Positions 8,308 to 16,690 of a stretch of DNA of 64,000 bases are shown here, piece by piece (the stretch's first letter is position 1; each line of letters opens with the position of its first letter). The notes beneath the pieces are model-generated. The model saw only the letters and a list, made by a program, of their open reading frames with translations. It ran no database searches and had not been told where the DNA came from. The stretch is from positions 1-64,000 of the forward strand of contig CAJTTH010000001.1 of NCBI GenBank assembly GCA_910579125.1, in the 5' to 3' direction. The stretch comes from an uncultured Oscillospiraceae bacterium. Its GTDB lineage: Bacteria; Bacillota; Clostridia; Oscillospirales; Ruminococcaceae. Made by a program: the position numbers and the translations under genes.

Positions 8308-8848
8308 AATAAAAAATCGTATTGTAAACGCAGCAAAGCTCACCGTACGGATTTGCGTAGATATGCCCCGCGCCCGCACGAAAACGCACTGCCTCGTTTG
8401 CCGAGAGCGTCGCGGTTTGTCCGTTCACGGTAATGTCCAGCCGTCCGCTTATTACGAAAACCGTTTCCTCGACGTTGTCGCAGTGCCCCTCCGAGCAGTG
8501 TCGGCACCCGACGTCGAACTCAATGTAAAACGCCTCAAAATTCCTCAGCGGGTCGAACGGGAACAGCGTATACGCGCGCATTGTGCCGTTCTCCTCCGAG
8601 ATCATTTCCGCTTCGGACGGTCTGACCGCCGCAAATCCGTCCTCTTGCTCACGCAGAAGCGTTGACAGCGGCAGTTTCAGCCCCGTTGCTATTTTCCAGA
8701 GCGTATTGATAGTCGGCGAGGACTGTCCGCGCTCTATCTGTCCGAGCATTGGCTTGCTGACGCCTGTGAGCGCGGCAGCCTCATCAAGCGTCAGACCGCG
8801 CTTCAGACGTACGCTTTTCAGTTCTTTTCCTACCGTAATATTCTGCAT
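8306..8848 (-). CDS. XRE-family regulator with C-terminal cupin domain
   Basis: A 180-residue transcription factor. The N-terminal helix-turn-helix (residues about 8-62) has LKRGLTLDEAAALTGVSKPM followed by LGQIERGQSSPTINTLWKIA, a standard XRE/HipB-type fold. The C-terminal half (about 105-180) is a cupin barrel with the segment DVGCRHCSEGHCDNVEETVF and a VRFRAGAGHIY strand; this class often senses a small ligand or metal. It has its own consensus promoter. It probably controls itself and the MBL-fold gene downstream, but the target is not shown by sequence. Confidence 0.88.
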   Translation of the reverse strand: MQNITVGKELKSVRLKRGLTLDEAAALTGVSKPMLGQIERGQSSPTINTLWKIATGLKLPLSTLLREQEDGFAAVRPSEAEMISEENGTMRAYTLFPFDPLRNFEAFYIEFDVGCRHCSEGHCDNVEETVFVISGRLDITVNGQTATLSANEAVRFRAGAGHIYANPYGELCCVYNTIFY

Positions 8849-8887
8849 TATCTGCCTCTTAAATATGCTATAACCTATTCTAACTAT

Positions 8888-8916
8888 ATTATAGCATACT
8901 GATTTGTCGTTGTCAA
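8888..8916 (-). promoter_or_regulatory. promoter of XRE-cupin gene
   Basis: Minus strand TTGACA (8911-8916) and TATAAT (8888-8893), spacer 17. Confidence 0.8.
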
Positions 8917-8951
8917 GAGGAATATAATTTTGTACAAAAATTACAAAACGC

Positions 8952-8980
8952 TTGACTTTTGGTAAAAAATATTGTATAAT
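8952..8980 (+). promoter_or_regulatory. promoter of EAL gene
   Basis: TTGACT (8952-8957) and TATAAT (8975-8980), spacer 17, upstream of the GTG at 9027. Confidence 0.8.
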
Positions 8981-9026
8981 ATTGGTTGGGGTAATTTCGG
9001 GAATTTAGTAAGAAGGGGTTGTCGGT

Positions 9027-9221
9027 GTGTCCAAATTGTCCAATTTGTCCAATTCGGAAAACGTAACATGGAAGGAGATTTTTGGCGCCGCATGGGTCAA
9101 GGTTATCGAGTTCTGTCCGGAAATAGGCGGTTTTCTTATCGATCACGCCGACCGCAAGGTGTTTCTTGACGGAAACGCGCGAACGCTCTCGGGTCTGCCG
9201 AGCGCGACAAGCTACGACTAA
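9027..9221 (+). CDS. N-terminal piece of EAL protein, cut off by an in-frame TAA
   Basis: 64 codons from a GTG preceded by AAGGGG and a consensus promoter, ending in TAA at 9219-9221. The next codon is the ATG of the large EAL gene, in the same frame, so both pieces look like one ancestral protein. The sequence IEFCPEIGGFLIDHADRKVF resembles the start of a PAS-like or sensory domain. Possible readings are a nonsense mutation (for example GAA to TAA), stop readthrough, or coupled reinitiation at TAAATG. A sequencing error cannot be excluded. Confidence 0.6.
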   Translation: MSKLSNLSNSENVTWKEIFGAAWVKVIEFCPEIGGFLIDHADRKVFLDGNARTLSGLPSATSYD

Positions 9222-11615
9222 ATGCTCTCCTTTTTGGAAAAACTTCCGCAGCGGAATGAAAACGGCAGTGTCCTGTCATCTCAAATCGTTTTGTTCAGCG
9301 ACGAATTTACCGCCGGAATACTCAGGCGCAGCGAGGAGAGCGACGAATGGGAGCGTAAGTCTATTCTGCCCGTATGCGAAAGCTCGCGGCTGGCAATGGA
9401 GCTTACAAATAATTCCGCACCGTCGGTGCTGGCGCTTATCGAGTTTTCGGCAGTAGGAGGGCGCGAGCCTACGAAATATCAGATATTCGACGCGCTTGCC
9501 GCCATAATAAAAAATTCACCGGAGGGAACTCTGGCGTCGGTGCATTCGGCAAACCGCTTCTGGCTGTATATTCCGAACCCCGGCAAAAAAGGCGTTGAAC
9601 TGCTTTCGCGGCTTAAAGGCGTTGTCGGCGGAGAATCAAACGGACGAGTTACGTTCTCTGCGGGAATAGGCGCGGAGGACGTACTTCCCGCGCGCAGAAT
9701 GAGCACCGCGGAATTTGCGCTGTGCGAGGCGATCGTAAATGACTCGGGCGGCATTGTCGGCTATTCCGTCGAGCAGTACGAAAACAATAAGGACGAATTT
9801 GAAAAGATGAGCCGTTTTCTGCGGCTTGTCGGCGAAAACCTGTTCGTATATCATTTTCAGCCGATCGTCAGCGCCAAGAACGGTGAGATTCTCGCGTATG
9901 AAATGCTTATGCGCAGCGACAGCAGCATAGGAATGTATCCGCTTGAGATACTCGACTGCGCCGAAAAGGCGCGGCGGCTGTACGATATCGAAAAGGCGAC
10001 TATGCGAAATTCGCTTGTCATTATCGGTGAACATCAGGATATATTGAAAGACCGCAAGCTGTTTGTCAACTCGATCACGGCGCACATGCTTACCGACGAG
10101 GACTGGCATGCTCTGGAGGACGAGTTCGGCGAGCTTATGGAAAAAATGGTCATCGAGTTTACCGAGCAAACCGAGATAAATGATAAAGAGGTAGCGGTTA
10201 TCCACGAACGCATGGGACGGAGAAACATCAAACTTGCGGTCGACGACTACGGCACGGGCTACTCCAACACCTCCAACCTTATCCGTTATGATCCCGATTA
10301 TGTCAAGATAGACCGCGCTCTTATCGACGGCATACATACAAAGCCCAAGATACGCAAGCTGGTCTCGGGTATAATTGAGTTTATTCACGAAAACGGATAT
10401 CTTGCGCTTGCGGAGGGCGTTGAGACATACGAGGAGCTCCAAACCATGATACAGCTCGGCGCGGATCTTATTCAGGGATATTACACCTCCAAGCCCAAGC
10501 CCGTAATGCTGCTTGAAATTTCGGAGAACGTCCGCCGCGATATCGAAACGATAAATCTGGCAAATTCGGGGAACATCTCGCGCGTGTATCACCCGACTGA
10601 GGGCGAAATTGTCGATTTGTGTATTATCGGCAGCGACAATTACAGTTCGGTTTTTGTGGAAACGGAAAACGTTACCTTAAAGGGAAGAACGGATATTTTA
10701 CTCGAAACGCTCATTGTTATCAAAGACGGTCTTAAGACGAGGATCGTCCTCGACGGCGTGCATGTAAAGACAGATAAGGATTCACCGTCAATAATGCTCG
10801 GCGAGCGCTCCGAAGCGGAACTTGTCATTACCGGAAGAAACGAATTTGACGGAAAGGGGATATACGTTCCAAAGAGCGCGTCGCTGCACATTTCGGGAGA
10901 CGGAGAACTGCGTGTCATCGCCAATAAAGCGGAATGCTGCGCTATCGGCACGGACAGCAACGAATCCCCCGGAGATATCGTCATCGAAATGAACGGCAAG
11001 CTGTATGTGGAAGCGAATGGCGACACGGTTATTGCGATTGGCGGCGGAAAGAATGAAAACTCTAAGGTCATTCAGCTTATCAGCGGAGACATCTCGGTCG
11101 CTTGCTCGGGAAGAAAATGTCTGGCGATCGGTATCATAAACGGCGGCAGCATTATCGACATTGAAAATTGCAGCTGTTCCGTGACAGTAAACTCGCCCGA
11201 TTCGGTGGGGATAGGCGCGTTTAACGGCGCTGTCGATACGCAGTTTAAAAATTTTCTGCTTAACGTGCGTCTCAGCGGCATAAACCTAGCCTGCATCGGC
11301 ACGCTTGAGGACGGTTCCGGCAGGATCATGATGCGAAAAGGCAACATAAGCTGCGTTACAAACGGAAGAACAACAAACTGCATCGGAACGCGCAATGGCA
11401 GCATAAACTGCCATGTCGGCAAATGCAAGGTAGATCTCTACAGCGAGGGAGCGTCTGTCAGCGGCATAGGCGATATGTACGGCGATGGCGAGGTCTATAT
11501 TGAGGAGACCGAGATGAAGTTCAAGTTCCTTGTCGGCGAGGGAATGGCTTACGGCAGCCGAAACGGGTCTGTCAATGTTATCCAATGCAGCGAACAGATA
11601 GGGATAAATCCATAG
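9222..11615 (+). CDS. EAL-domain c-di-GMP phosphodiesterase with C-terminal repeat domain
   Basis: Soluble 797-residue protein without membrane segments. Residues about 1-190 are an unassigned sensory/degenerate GGDEF-like region. The EAL domain (about 200-440) keeps the catalytic set: YEMLMRS in place of EAL, FVNS, VIEFTEQ, DDYGTGYS, KIDR, LAEGVET and QGYYTSKP, so it probably hydrolyses c-di-GMP to pGpG. The last 340 residues contain about seven repeats of 27-30 residues, each with an (A/C/G)IG element followed by a short beta segment, suggesting a beta-helix or solenoid. No ribosome site precedes this ATG; translation may depend on the upstream 64-codon frame. Confidence 0.85.
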   Translation: MLSFLEKLPQRNENGSVLSSQIVLFSDEFTAGILRRSEESDEWERKSILPVCESSRLAMELTNNSAPSVLALIEFSAVGGREPTKYQIFDALAAIIKNSPEGTLASVHSANRFWLYIPNPGKKGVELLSRLKGVVGGESNGRVTFSAGIGAEDVLPARRMSTAEFALCEAIVNDSGGIVGYSVEQYENNKDEFEKMSRFLRLVGENLFVYHFQPIVSAKNGEILAYEMLMRSDSSIGMYPLEILDCAEKARRLYDIEKATMRNSLVIIGEHQDILKDRKLFVNSITAHMLTDEDWHALEDEFGELMEKMVIEFTEQTEINDKEVAVIHERMGRRNIKLAVDDYGTGYSNTSNLIRYDPDYVKIDRALIDGIHTKPKIRKLVSGIIEFIHENGYLALAEGVETYEELQTMIQLGADLIQGYYTSKPKPVMLLEISENVRRDIETINLANSGNISRVYHPTEGEIVDLCIIGSDNYSSVFVETENVTLKGRTDILLETLIVIKDGLKTRIVLDGVHVKTDKDSPSIMLGERSEAELVITGRNEFDGKGIYVPKSASLHISGDGELRVIANKAECCAIGTDSNESPGDIVIEMNGKLYVEANGDTVIAIGGGKNENSKVIQLISGDISVACSGRKCLAIGIINGGSIIDIENCSCSVTVNSPDSVGIGAFNGAVDTQFKNFLLNVRLSGINLACIGTLEDGSGRIMMRKGNISCVTNGRTTNCIGTRNGSINCHVGKCKVDLYSEGASVSGIGDMYGDGEVYIEETEMKFKFLVGEGMAYGSRNGSVNVIQCSEQIGINP

Positions 11616-11618
11616 TAT

Positions 11619-11648
11619 AAAGCGCTGTATTTCGCGATACGGCGCTTT
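11619..11648 (+). terminator. terminator after EAL gene
   Basis: AAAGCGCTGTAT pairs with ATACGGCGCTTT across a TTCGCG loop, then TTTCCATTTT. Confidence 0.65.
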
Positions 11649-11662
11649 CCATTTTAAAAGTA

Positions 11663-11691
11663 TTGCATTTTGCGGAAAAGTATGTTATAAT
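11663..11691 (+). promoter_or_regulatory. promoter of GH5 gene
   Basis: TTGCAT (11663-11668) and TATAAT (11686-11691), spacer 17. Confidence 0.75.
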
Positions 11692-11730
11692 ATCAGTTAG
11701 AAAAAATAAATTGCAGAAAGGGTATTTTTT

Positions 11731-12999
11731 ATGAAAATGAAAACATTCGGCAAAACCGTATTGGCTGCGGTGCTTGCGGCAGCCTTGCTTTGCGGCTGTT
11801 CGGACAATTCCGCAAGCTCCGGCGGATCTTCCGAAACGTCGACAAGCTCGTCGGTCTCTTCTTCGTCAACATCAACGGACGGCAGCGTAAGCGCTCCCGA
11901 AAGCAGCTCCACCGAGAGTTCGACAGAAAGCTCCTCGGAAAGTACGACTGAGAGCTCGACCGAAAGCCCCTTGGAAAGCACGACCGAGAGCTCAACCGAA
12001 AGCTCCTCGGAGAGCACGACCGAAAGTTCCACGGAAAGCAGCGACAATACTTCGGCAAACGAACCGTCCGATAACGCGGATACATATTTCGGCAGACACG
12101 GCGCGCTCTCCGTAAACGGCGCGGATCTGGTCGACGCGCACGGTGAAAAAATGCAGCTGCGCGGAATGTCGACCCACGGAATAGCATGGTTCCCGAGCTT
12201 TGTGAGCATGGAGACGTTTAAGTACTTGCGTGACGAATGGAACACCAACTGTATACGTCTCGCAATGTATACTCACGAAAACAACGGTTACTGCGCGGGC
12301 GGCGACAAGGAGTGGATTAAGGGTCTTGTGAAAAACGGCGTCGAGTACGCAACGGAGTTGGGAATGTACATTATAATCGACTGGCACGTTCTCAACGAGC
12401 AGAACCCGCTCACCTACAAGGATGAGGCGCTGAAATTCTTCGAGGAAATATCAAAGCTCTACGCGGACTACGGAAACGTTATCTACGAGATATGCAACGA
12501 GCCTAACGGCAGCGGCTCGTGGAACGACGTGACCGCATACGCGAACGAGGTGATACCCGTTATCCGCGCGAACGACCCCGACAGCGTGATAATCGTCGGC
12601 ACTCCCACATGGAGCCAGGACATAGATCAGGCGATGAATTCCCCGCTCAGCTTCGATAATATAATGTACGCGCTCCACTTCTACGCCGCGACGCACACCG
12701 ACTGGCTGCGCTCCAGAATGGAGAACTGCGTCAGCAACGGACTTCCCGTGTTCATCAGTGAATTCGGAATGTGCGACGCATCGGGCAACGGCGCGATAGA
12801 CACCAATCAGTCCGAGCAGTGGAAAACGCTTATTGATAAATACAACACAAGCTATATGTGCTGGAACCTCGCTAACAAAAACGAATCCAGCAGCATTATC
12901 AAGGAAAGCTGCCGCAAACTCTCGGGCTGGACAGACGACGATCTCAACGAGCAGGGACGGATAATCCGCAGCTGGTTCACAGGCGAACCCGAAGATTGA
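11731..12999 (+). CDS. GH5 endoglucanase lipoprotein
   Basis: Secreted, membrane-anchored beta-1,4-glucanase or mannanase of family GH5 (subfamily 2-like), 422 residues. The signal peptide ends LLCGCS (lipobox). Residues about 25-108 are a low-complexity Ser/Thr/Glu linker made of TESS-type repeats, which places the enzyme away from the wall. In the catalytic domain the acid/base is Glu257 (ICNEPNG) and the nucleophile Glu344 (FISEFG); LRGMSTHG and DWHVL are typical. No carbohydrate-binding module is present. It has its own promoter and a shared terminator with the convergent GH2 gene. Products could be imported and cut by the GH2 and GH26 enzymes of the island. Confidence 0.93.
   Translation: MKMKTFGKTVLAAVLAAALLCGCSDNSASSGGSSETSTSSSVSSSSTSTDGSVSAPESSSTESSTESSSESTTESSTESPLESTTESSTESSSESTTESSTESSDNTSANEPSDNADTYFGRHGALSVNGADLVDAHGEKMQLRGMSTHGIAWFPSFVSMETFKYLRDEWNTNCIRLAMYTHENNGYCAGGDKEWIKGLVKNGVEYATELGMYIIIDWHVLNEQNPLTYKDEALKFFEEISKLYADYGNVIYEICNEPNGSGSWNDVTAYANEVIPVIRANDPDSVIIVGTPTWSQDIDQAMNSPLSFDNIMYALHFYAATHTDWLRSRMENCVSNGLPVFISEFGMCDASGNGAIDTNQSEQWKTLIDKYNTSYMCWNLANKNESSSIIKESCRKLSGWTDDDLNEQGRIIRSWFTGEPED
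11890..12050 (+). repeat. tandem Ser/Thr-Glu linker repeats within GH5 gene
   Basis: Imperfect tandem repeats built on codons for ESTTESSTESS. These are in-frame linker repeats and not an independent element, but they are prone to slippage and length change. Confidence 0.7.
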
Positions 13000-13006
13000 T
13001 AAGTAA

Positions 13007-13034
13007 AAGCGCCGTATCGCGGGATACGGCGCTT
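13007..13034. terminator. bidirectional terminator between GH5 and GH2 genes
   Basis: AAGCGCCGTATC (13007-13018) pairs with GATACGGCGCTT (13023-13034), with A-rich and T-rich flanks. It serves both convergent genes. Confidence 0.8.
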
Positions 13035-13037
13035 ATT

Positions 13038-15530
13038 TTATCCGTAGGTTTTCAGGTCGAGCGCCTCGTAATACGAAATTACGGTCAGCTCGCGGGCAAA
13101 TTCGGTTTCGGTCATCTCGGCGGAGAGCGTCGATCTGTCTACGGTGACAACGCATTTATCGGCGTGAAGATCGAAGAAATTATCCGAGAATATGCAGTCG
13201 GCGTTTTTCAGATCAAGCCATACGCCCTTTGCGAACGCCTTTGAGGAAACGGTTATCTCAAACTGCTCCCCGCAGTCTTTGACGGAAAACGAAAGCTCGG
13301 GGTCGATAAATCTGAACTGCTTGGCACGGACGGGCATACAGGTGTTCGCGCTGAGCGTTTTTCCGTTTTCGGTAAGGGCGAATTCAATATAGGCGCTGTT
13401 TTTATCGGACGGCAATATCCCGGTTTCCTTTGGTGTGAGCGTGAGGAAATATTCGGCGGCGAGCGGCTTTACGGTGACGCTCCTGCTGCCCTGCGCGATC
13501 ACCTCGCCCGTATTTCTGCGCGAACGCCAGATTATCTCGGCAGTGAACTCCTCCGTGCGCTCCGTGGAAACGTTCAGCCTTATGTTCTCGGGGTCGCGGT
13601 CGTCGGCGGAGAGTAGTACGGGCGCATAGAATTTTTTCGCGGCGTAGTGCAGAGCCTTGCGGCGGTGGAAGTAATCTATCGACGCCCACGAGATCACGGG
13701 GTTGGAATCGTTCACCTGCCAGTAAAGCGAACCCATACACACTCCCCTTTTGCGCCGCATATTCTCGACGTTTATGCGTATCGCGTCCGCTTGAACCGTC
13801 TGCGTCGCGTATATCAGTCCCTCAAACGTGTACGGGTAATGCGACATCTGCGCAAGGTAGTACATTATCTTCTCCGTGCCCTGACCGCACTTCTGGTGAG
13901 CCTCCATTACGGGCGCGCAGAGGTTGAGGTCGCGCGGCTCTGCAAAGCAGCGCACGGTCTTTATCGACGGCACGGACTCAAACCCGAACTCCGAGCAGAA
14001 ACGGAACTCGTGGTTATAGTAGTCCTCAAACGGCTTCAGACTGTGCCATACCGCCCAATAGTGCTGGTCGCCGCGGTGTTCGTCGCTGCTGCCCTCGAAT
14101 TTTCCGCCCGACGACGGCGAGGAGCACCAATAGAACGTTTCGTGGTCGCATTCTCCGAGAACCTCGGGTATAACCTTCTCGAAAAGCCGCAGATAGTCCT
14201 CCTTATAACGCTGCTGTTCCTCGGGGAGACCCCAACCAACCCACATACTTTCGATCTCGTTGTTGCCGCACCACATTGCCAGTGACGGGTGATTGCGGAT
14301 ACGTTTCGCGTTGTCGGCGATCTCAGCGCGGACGTTTTCGCAGAAATCCGCGTCCGCTTTATACGACGAGCACGCGAACATACAGTCCTGCCACACCAGC
14401 AAGCCCATGCGGTCGCACATATCGTAGAAACGATCGTCAGGGTAAATGCCGCCGCCCCACACGCGTATCATATTGTAATTCGCGTCGCAGCACGCGTTCA
14501 GCAGCCGTTCGGTAAGCTCCGCGCTTGTTCGCGGCAGTATCTGATCCTCGGGAATATAGTTCGCGCCCATAGCGAAAATCTTCAAGCCGTTCACTGTGAA
14601 CGCAAATTCCTCGCCGTTGTCCGAGCCGTCCGTTTTCGTGAGCTTGTCTCGGCTCACGGTCACTGTGCGCAGACCTATCTTTATTTCGCGCTCGTCAAGA
14701 GTTTCCCCGCCCCGAACCAAACGCAGCGAAAGCCCGTAAAGCGGCTGTTCGCCGTAGCCGCGCGGATACCAGAGCTTGGCGTTATTGACCGTCATACGCA
14801 AAGCCGTTTTCCCGTTAATTGCTCCGTCCGCCTTTATAACGCCGCCGTCGGGCGCGGTAAGCTCTGCTTGAACGCAAAGCCCGTCCGCCGCGTATTCCGT
14901 TTCAACATCAATGTCAAGCTTGACTATACTCTCGGAAATTCTGCCGTGGTCTTGGCGAACGTACACGTCTCCGATAAGCCCGCCGCGCACGCCTATAAGC
15001 TCCACGCCGCGCCATATTCCCATATCGGGGAGCATAGGACCCCAATCCCAGCCGAACATATAATGCGCCTTGCGTATATGCGGATAGCCCGTCATCGTCG
15101 AATCCACGCCCCAGAGCGGCGTTTCGGCGTTCTTTTCCGTTATGAACGCGGTCGGAGAAGCGAGCTTCACAGTGAGCGTATTGTTCTCCGCGCGGACAAG
15201 CTCCGTAATGTCGCAGGTATAGGTTCTGTGCATATTGTCGGTCGCGAGTATCGGCGTTCCGTTAAGCAGAACCTCCGACAGCGTGTCGATGCCGTAAAAC
15301 CGCAGCAGCACCTTGTCCGCGCCGCGCAAGCCCTCGTCAAGCCCGAACCCGCGTTCGTATGTGCAGCCCTCGTCGAAAAGCGGCAGCGTTTTATACTCGT
15401 TGTCTCGGTAATACGGGTCGTCGATAAGCCCCTCTTTCAGCAGCGCGTCGCACAAAGACCCCGGGACATCCGCCGTTATATCGTATTTGCTGTTGAACAG
15501 TCTCCATTTTCCGTTTAACGTCTGTTTCAT
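13038..15530 (-). CDS. GH2 beta-mannosidase
   Basis: An 830-residue enzyme that removes terminal beta-1,4-mannose from manno-oligosaccharides. There is no signal peptide, so it works in the cytoplasm on imported sugars. The GH2 layout is visible: jelly-roll sugar-binding domain, Ig-like domain, then a TIM barrel with acid/base Glu in CGNNEIE and nucleophile Glu in FCSEFGFES, plus C-terminal beta domains. The RVWGGGIYPDDRFYD segment is typical of beta-mannosidases. The start at 15530 is set by GGAGGG 6 nt upstream; 25 extra upstream codons are open but unlikely. It shares an intergenic region with a divergent lipoprotein gene. Confidence 0.92.
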   Translation of the reverse strand: MKQTLNGKWRLFNSKYDITADVPGSLCDALLKEGLIDDPYYRDNEYKTLPLFDEGCTYERGFGLDEGLRGADKVLLRFYGIDTLSEVLLNGTPILATDNMHRTYTCDITELVRAENNTLTVKLASPTAFITEKNAETPLWGVDSTMTGYPHIRKAHYMFGWDWGPMLPDMGIWRGVELIGVRGGLIGDVYVRQDHGRISESIVKLDIDVETEYAADGLCVQAELTAPDGGVIKADGAINGKTALRMTVNNAKLWYPRGYGEQPLYGLSLRLVRGGETLDEREIKIGLRTVTVSRDKLTKTDGSDNGEEFAFTVNGLKIFAMGANYIPEDQILPRTSAELTERLLNACCDANYNMIRVWGGGIYPDDRFYDMCDRMGLLVWQDCMFACSSYKADADFCENVRAEIADNAKRIRNHPSLAMWCGNNEIESMWVGWGLPEEQQRYKEDYLRLFEKVIPEVLGECDHETFYWCSSPSSGGKFEGSSDEHRGDQHYWAVWHSLKPFEDYYNHEFRFCSEFGFESVPSIKTVRCFAEPRDLNLCAPVMEAHQKCGQGTEKIMYYLAQMSHYPYTFEGLIYATQTVQADAIRINVENMRRKRGVCMGSLYWQVNDSNPVISWASIDYFHRRKALHYAAKKFYAPVLLSADDRDPENIRLNVSTERTEEFTAEIIWRSRRNTGEVIAQGSRSVTVKPLAAEYFLTLTPKETGILPSDKNSAYIEFALTENGKTLSANTCMPVRAKQFRFIDPELSFSVKDCGEQFEITVSSKAFAKGVWLDLKNADCIFSDNFFDLHADKCVVTVDRSTLSAEMTETEFARELTVISYYEALDLKTYG

Positions 15531-15557
15531 AAATCCCTCCGCAGATAAATTTATTAC

Positions 15558-15586
15558 AGTATAATATAAATTAAAATAAATGTCAA
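15558..15586 (-). promoter_or_regulatory. promoter of GH2 gene
   Basis: Minus strand TTGACA (15581-15586) and TATACT (15558-15563), spacer 17. Confidence 0.8.
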
Positions 15587-15630
15587 TAGAAAAAATGACG
15601 GTCATTAATTTTTTTATTATTGAAAAAGCA

Positions 15631-15659
15631 TTGACATAAAATAAATGATGTGATAAAAT
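15631..15659 (+). promoter_or_regulatory. promoter of lipoprotein gene
   Basis: TTGACA (15631-15636) and TAAAAT (15654-15659), spacer 17; divergent from the GH2 promoter 45 bp away. Confidence 0.75.
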
Positions 15660-15762
15660 ATAATAAACCGCACGATCGCTGCCGTTTGCTCACGCAAAGC
15701 AAGCACATTTCGGTGGAACACACAGACAAACAACATTTTTTACAAATTTTCAGGAGGAAGCT

Positions 15763-16653
15763 ATGAACGTTCACGAGAAAATATCAGCACTTATCACAAC
15801 GGCAACTTTAGCATTATCCCTCACGGCATGCAGCACACAGCTGCTTAACAAGACAGGCGGCACGCCAAACGGCGACAATCCGACAGGCGACGGTTCGTCA
15901 GCATATCCCGCAAGCGTGGCAAACTTGATGAGCAAGTATGAAAACGATCTGTTGAACGACGTCAAAAAAAACGGGCTAACGGCAATAAACACGTCGACAG
16001 CAGTCACAGGCTGGGATCCTAGGGAGATCGAAAACGGAACTCCCGAAACGGGCGGTGACGCGGTACTTTCCTCCGCGTCTCTTGACGGCATTGACGTTTC
16101 GCTTATTGCGCACAATATCAGCCGTTTGCCTACCGACGGTATCGACGGCGGGCATCTCGAAGACTGCGGCGGGAAATTGTGCGCCGATCGAGTATTGCTG
16201 TACTTAAAGGACGACGAGGGAAGAAAAGTGCTATCCACCCAAATCAACAGCATAAGTCCCGGACATCACAGGATAAGCGGGGAATGTCTGTTCGACGGCA
16301 GCACGAGGATATACAAAACGGCGCAGGACGGCAAGGACTATTATTTGTTAATGCAGTACGCCGAGTATGACGAGGACAAGGACGCACTGATAGCGACGTT
16401 TTACGTTCTCGATATGGAATTTTACGATATCCTCTCCGCAAAAGATGAAAACGGAGTATCGAGCGACGGCTTATGGATAATAGACATAAACGCTCCTGCG
16501 GAGAGTCGTATAAGCAGTTGGGGTCAAGCATATCAAGCGTCAAAGAGATTCGAGTATAAAAGCGGAACGACCTTTTACGATCCCGAATACGGATACCAGA
16601 TCACGTTCGATATGAAACGCGGCAAGGCGACGGTCGCATACCCGAACGAATAA
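15763..16653 (+). CDS. lipoprotein of unknown function
   Basis: 296 residues with a lipoprotein signal (ALSLTACS) and a short Gly/Pro/Thr-rich linker. The mature part is a mixed alpha/beta domain; notable are DGGHLEDCGGKLCADRVL, which holds two Cys, and an aromatic C-terminal segment. I recognise no family. A ribosome site AGGAGG precedes the ATG by 6-7 nt. It is transcribed divergently from the beta-mannosidase gene, so joint control is possible but not shown. Confidence 0.8.
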   Translation: MNVHEKISALITTATLALSLTACSTQLLNKTGGTPNGDNPTGDGSSAYPASVANLMSKYENDLLNDVKKNGLTAINTSTAVTGWDPREIENGTPETGGDAVLSSASLDGIDVSLIAHNISRLPTDGIDGGHLEDCGGKLCADRVLLYLKDDEGRKVLSTQINSISPGHHRISGECLFDGSTRIYKTAQDGKDYYLLMQYAEYDEDKDALIATFYVLDMEFYDILSAKDENGVSSDGLWIIDINAPAESRISSWGQAYQASKRFEYKSGTTFYDPEYGYQITFDMKRGKATVAYPNE

Positions 16654-16690
16654 TATCAAGGGCGGCAATAAATTTTTTGCCGCCCGTAAA

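Noticed and set aside
11890..12050. Tandem repeats in the GH5 gene as a CRISPR or minisatellite
   Set aside because: The repeats are in frame, encode a Ser/Thr/Glu linker and have no unique spacers.
13647..15518. Long plus-strand frames opposite the beta-mannosidase gene
   Set aside because: Shadows of a clear GH2 gene on the minus strand; compositionally biased translations.
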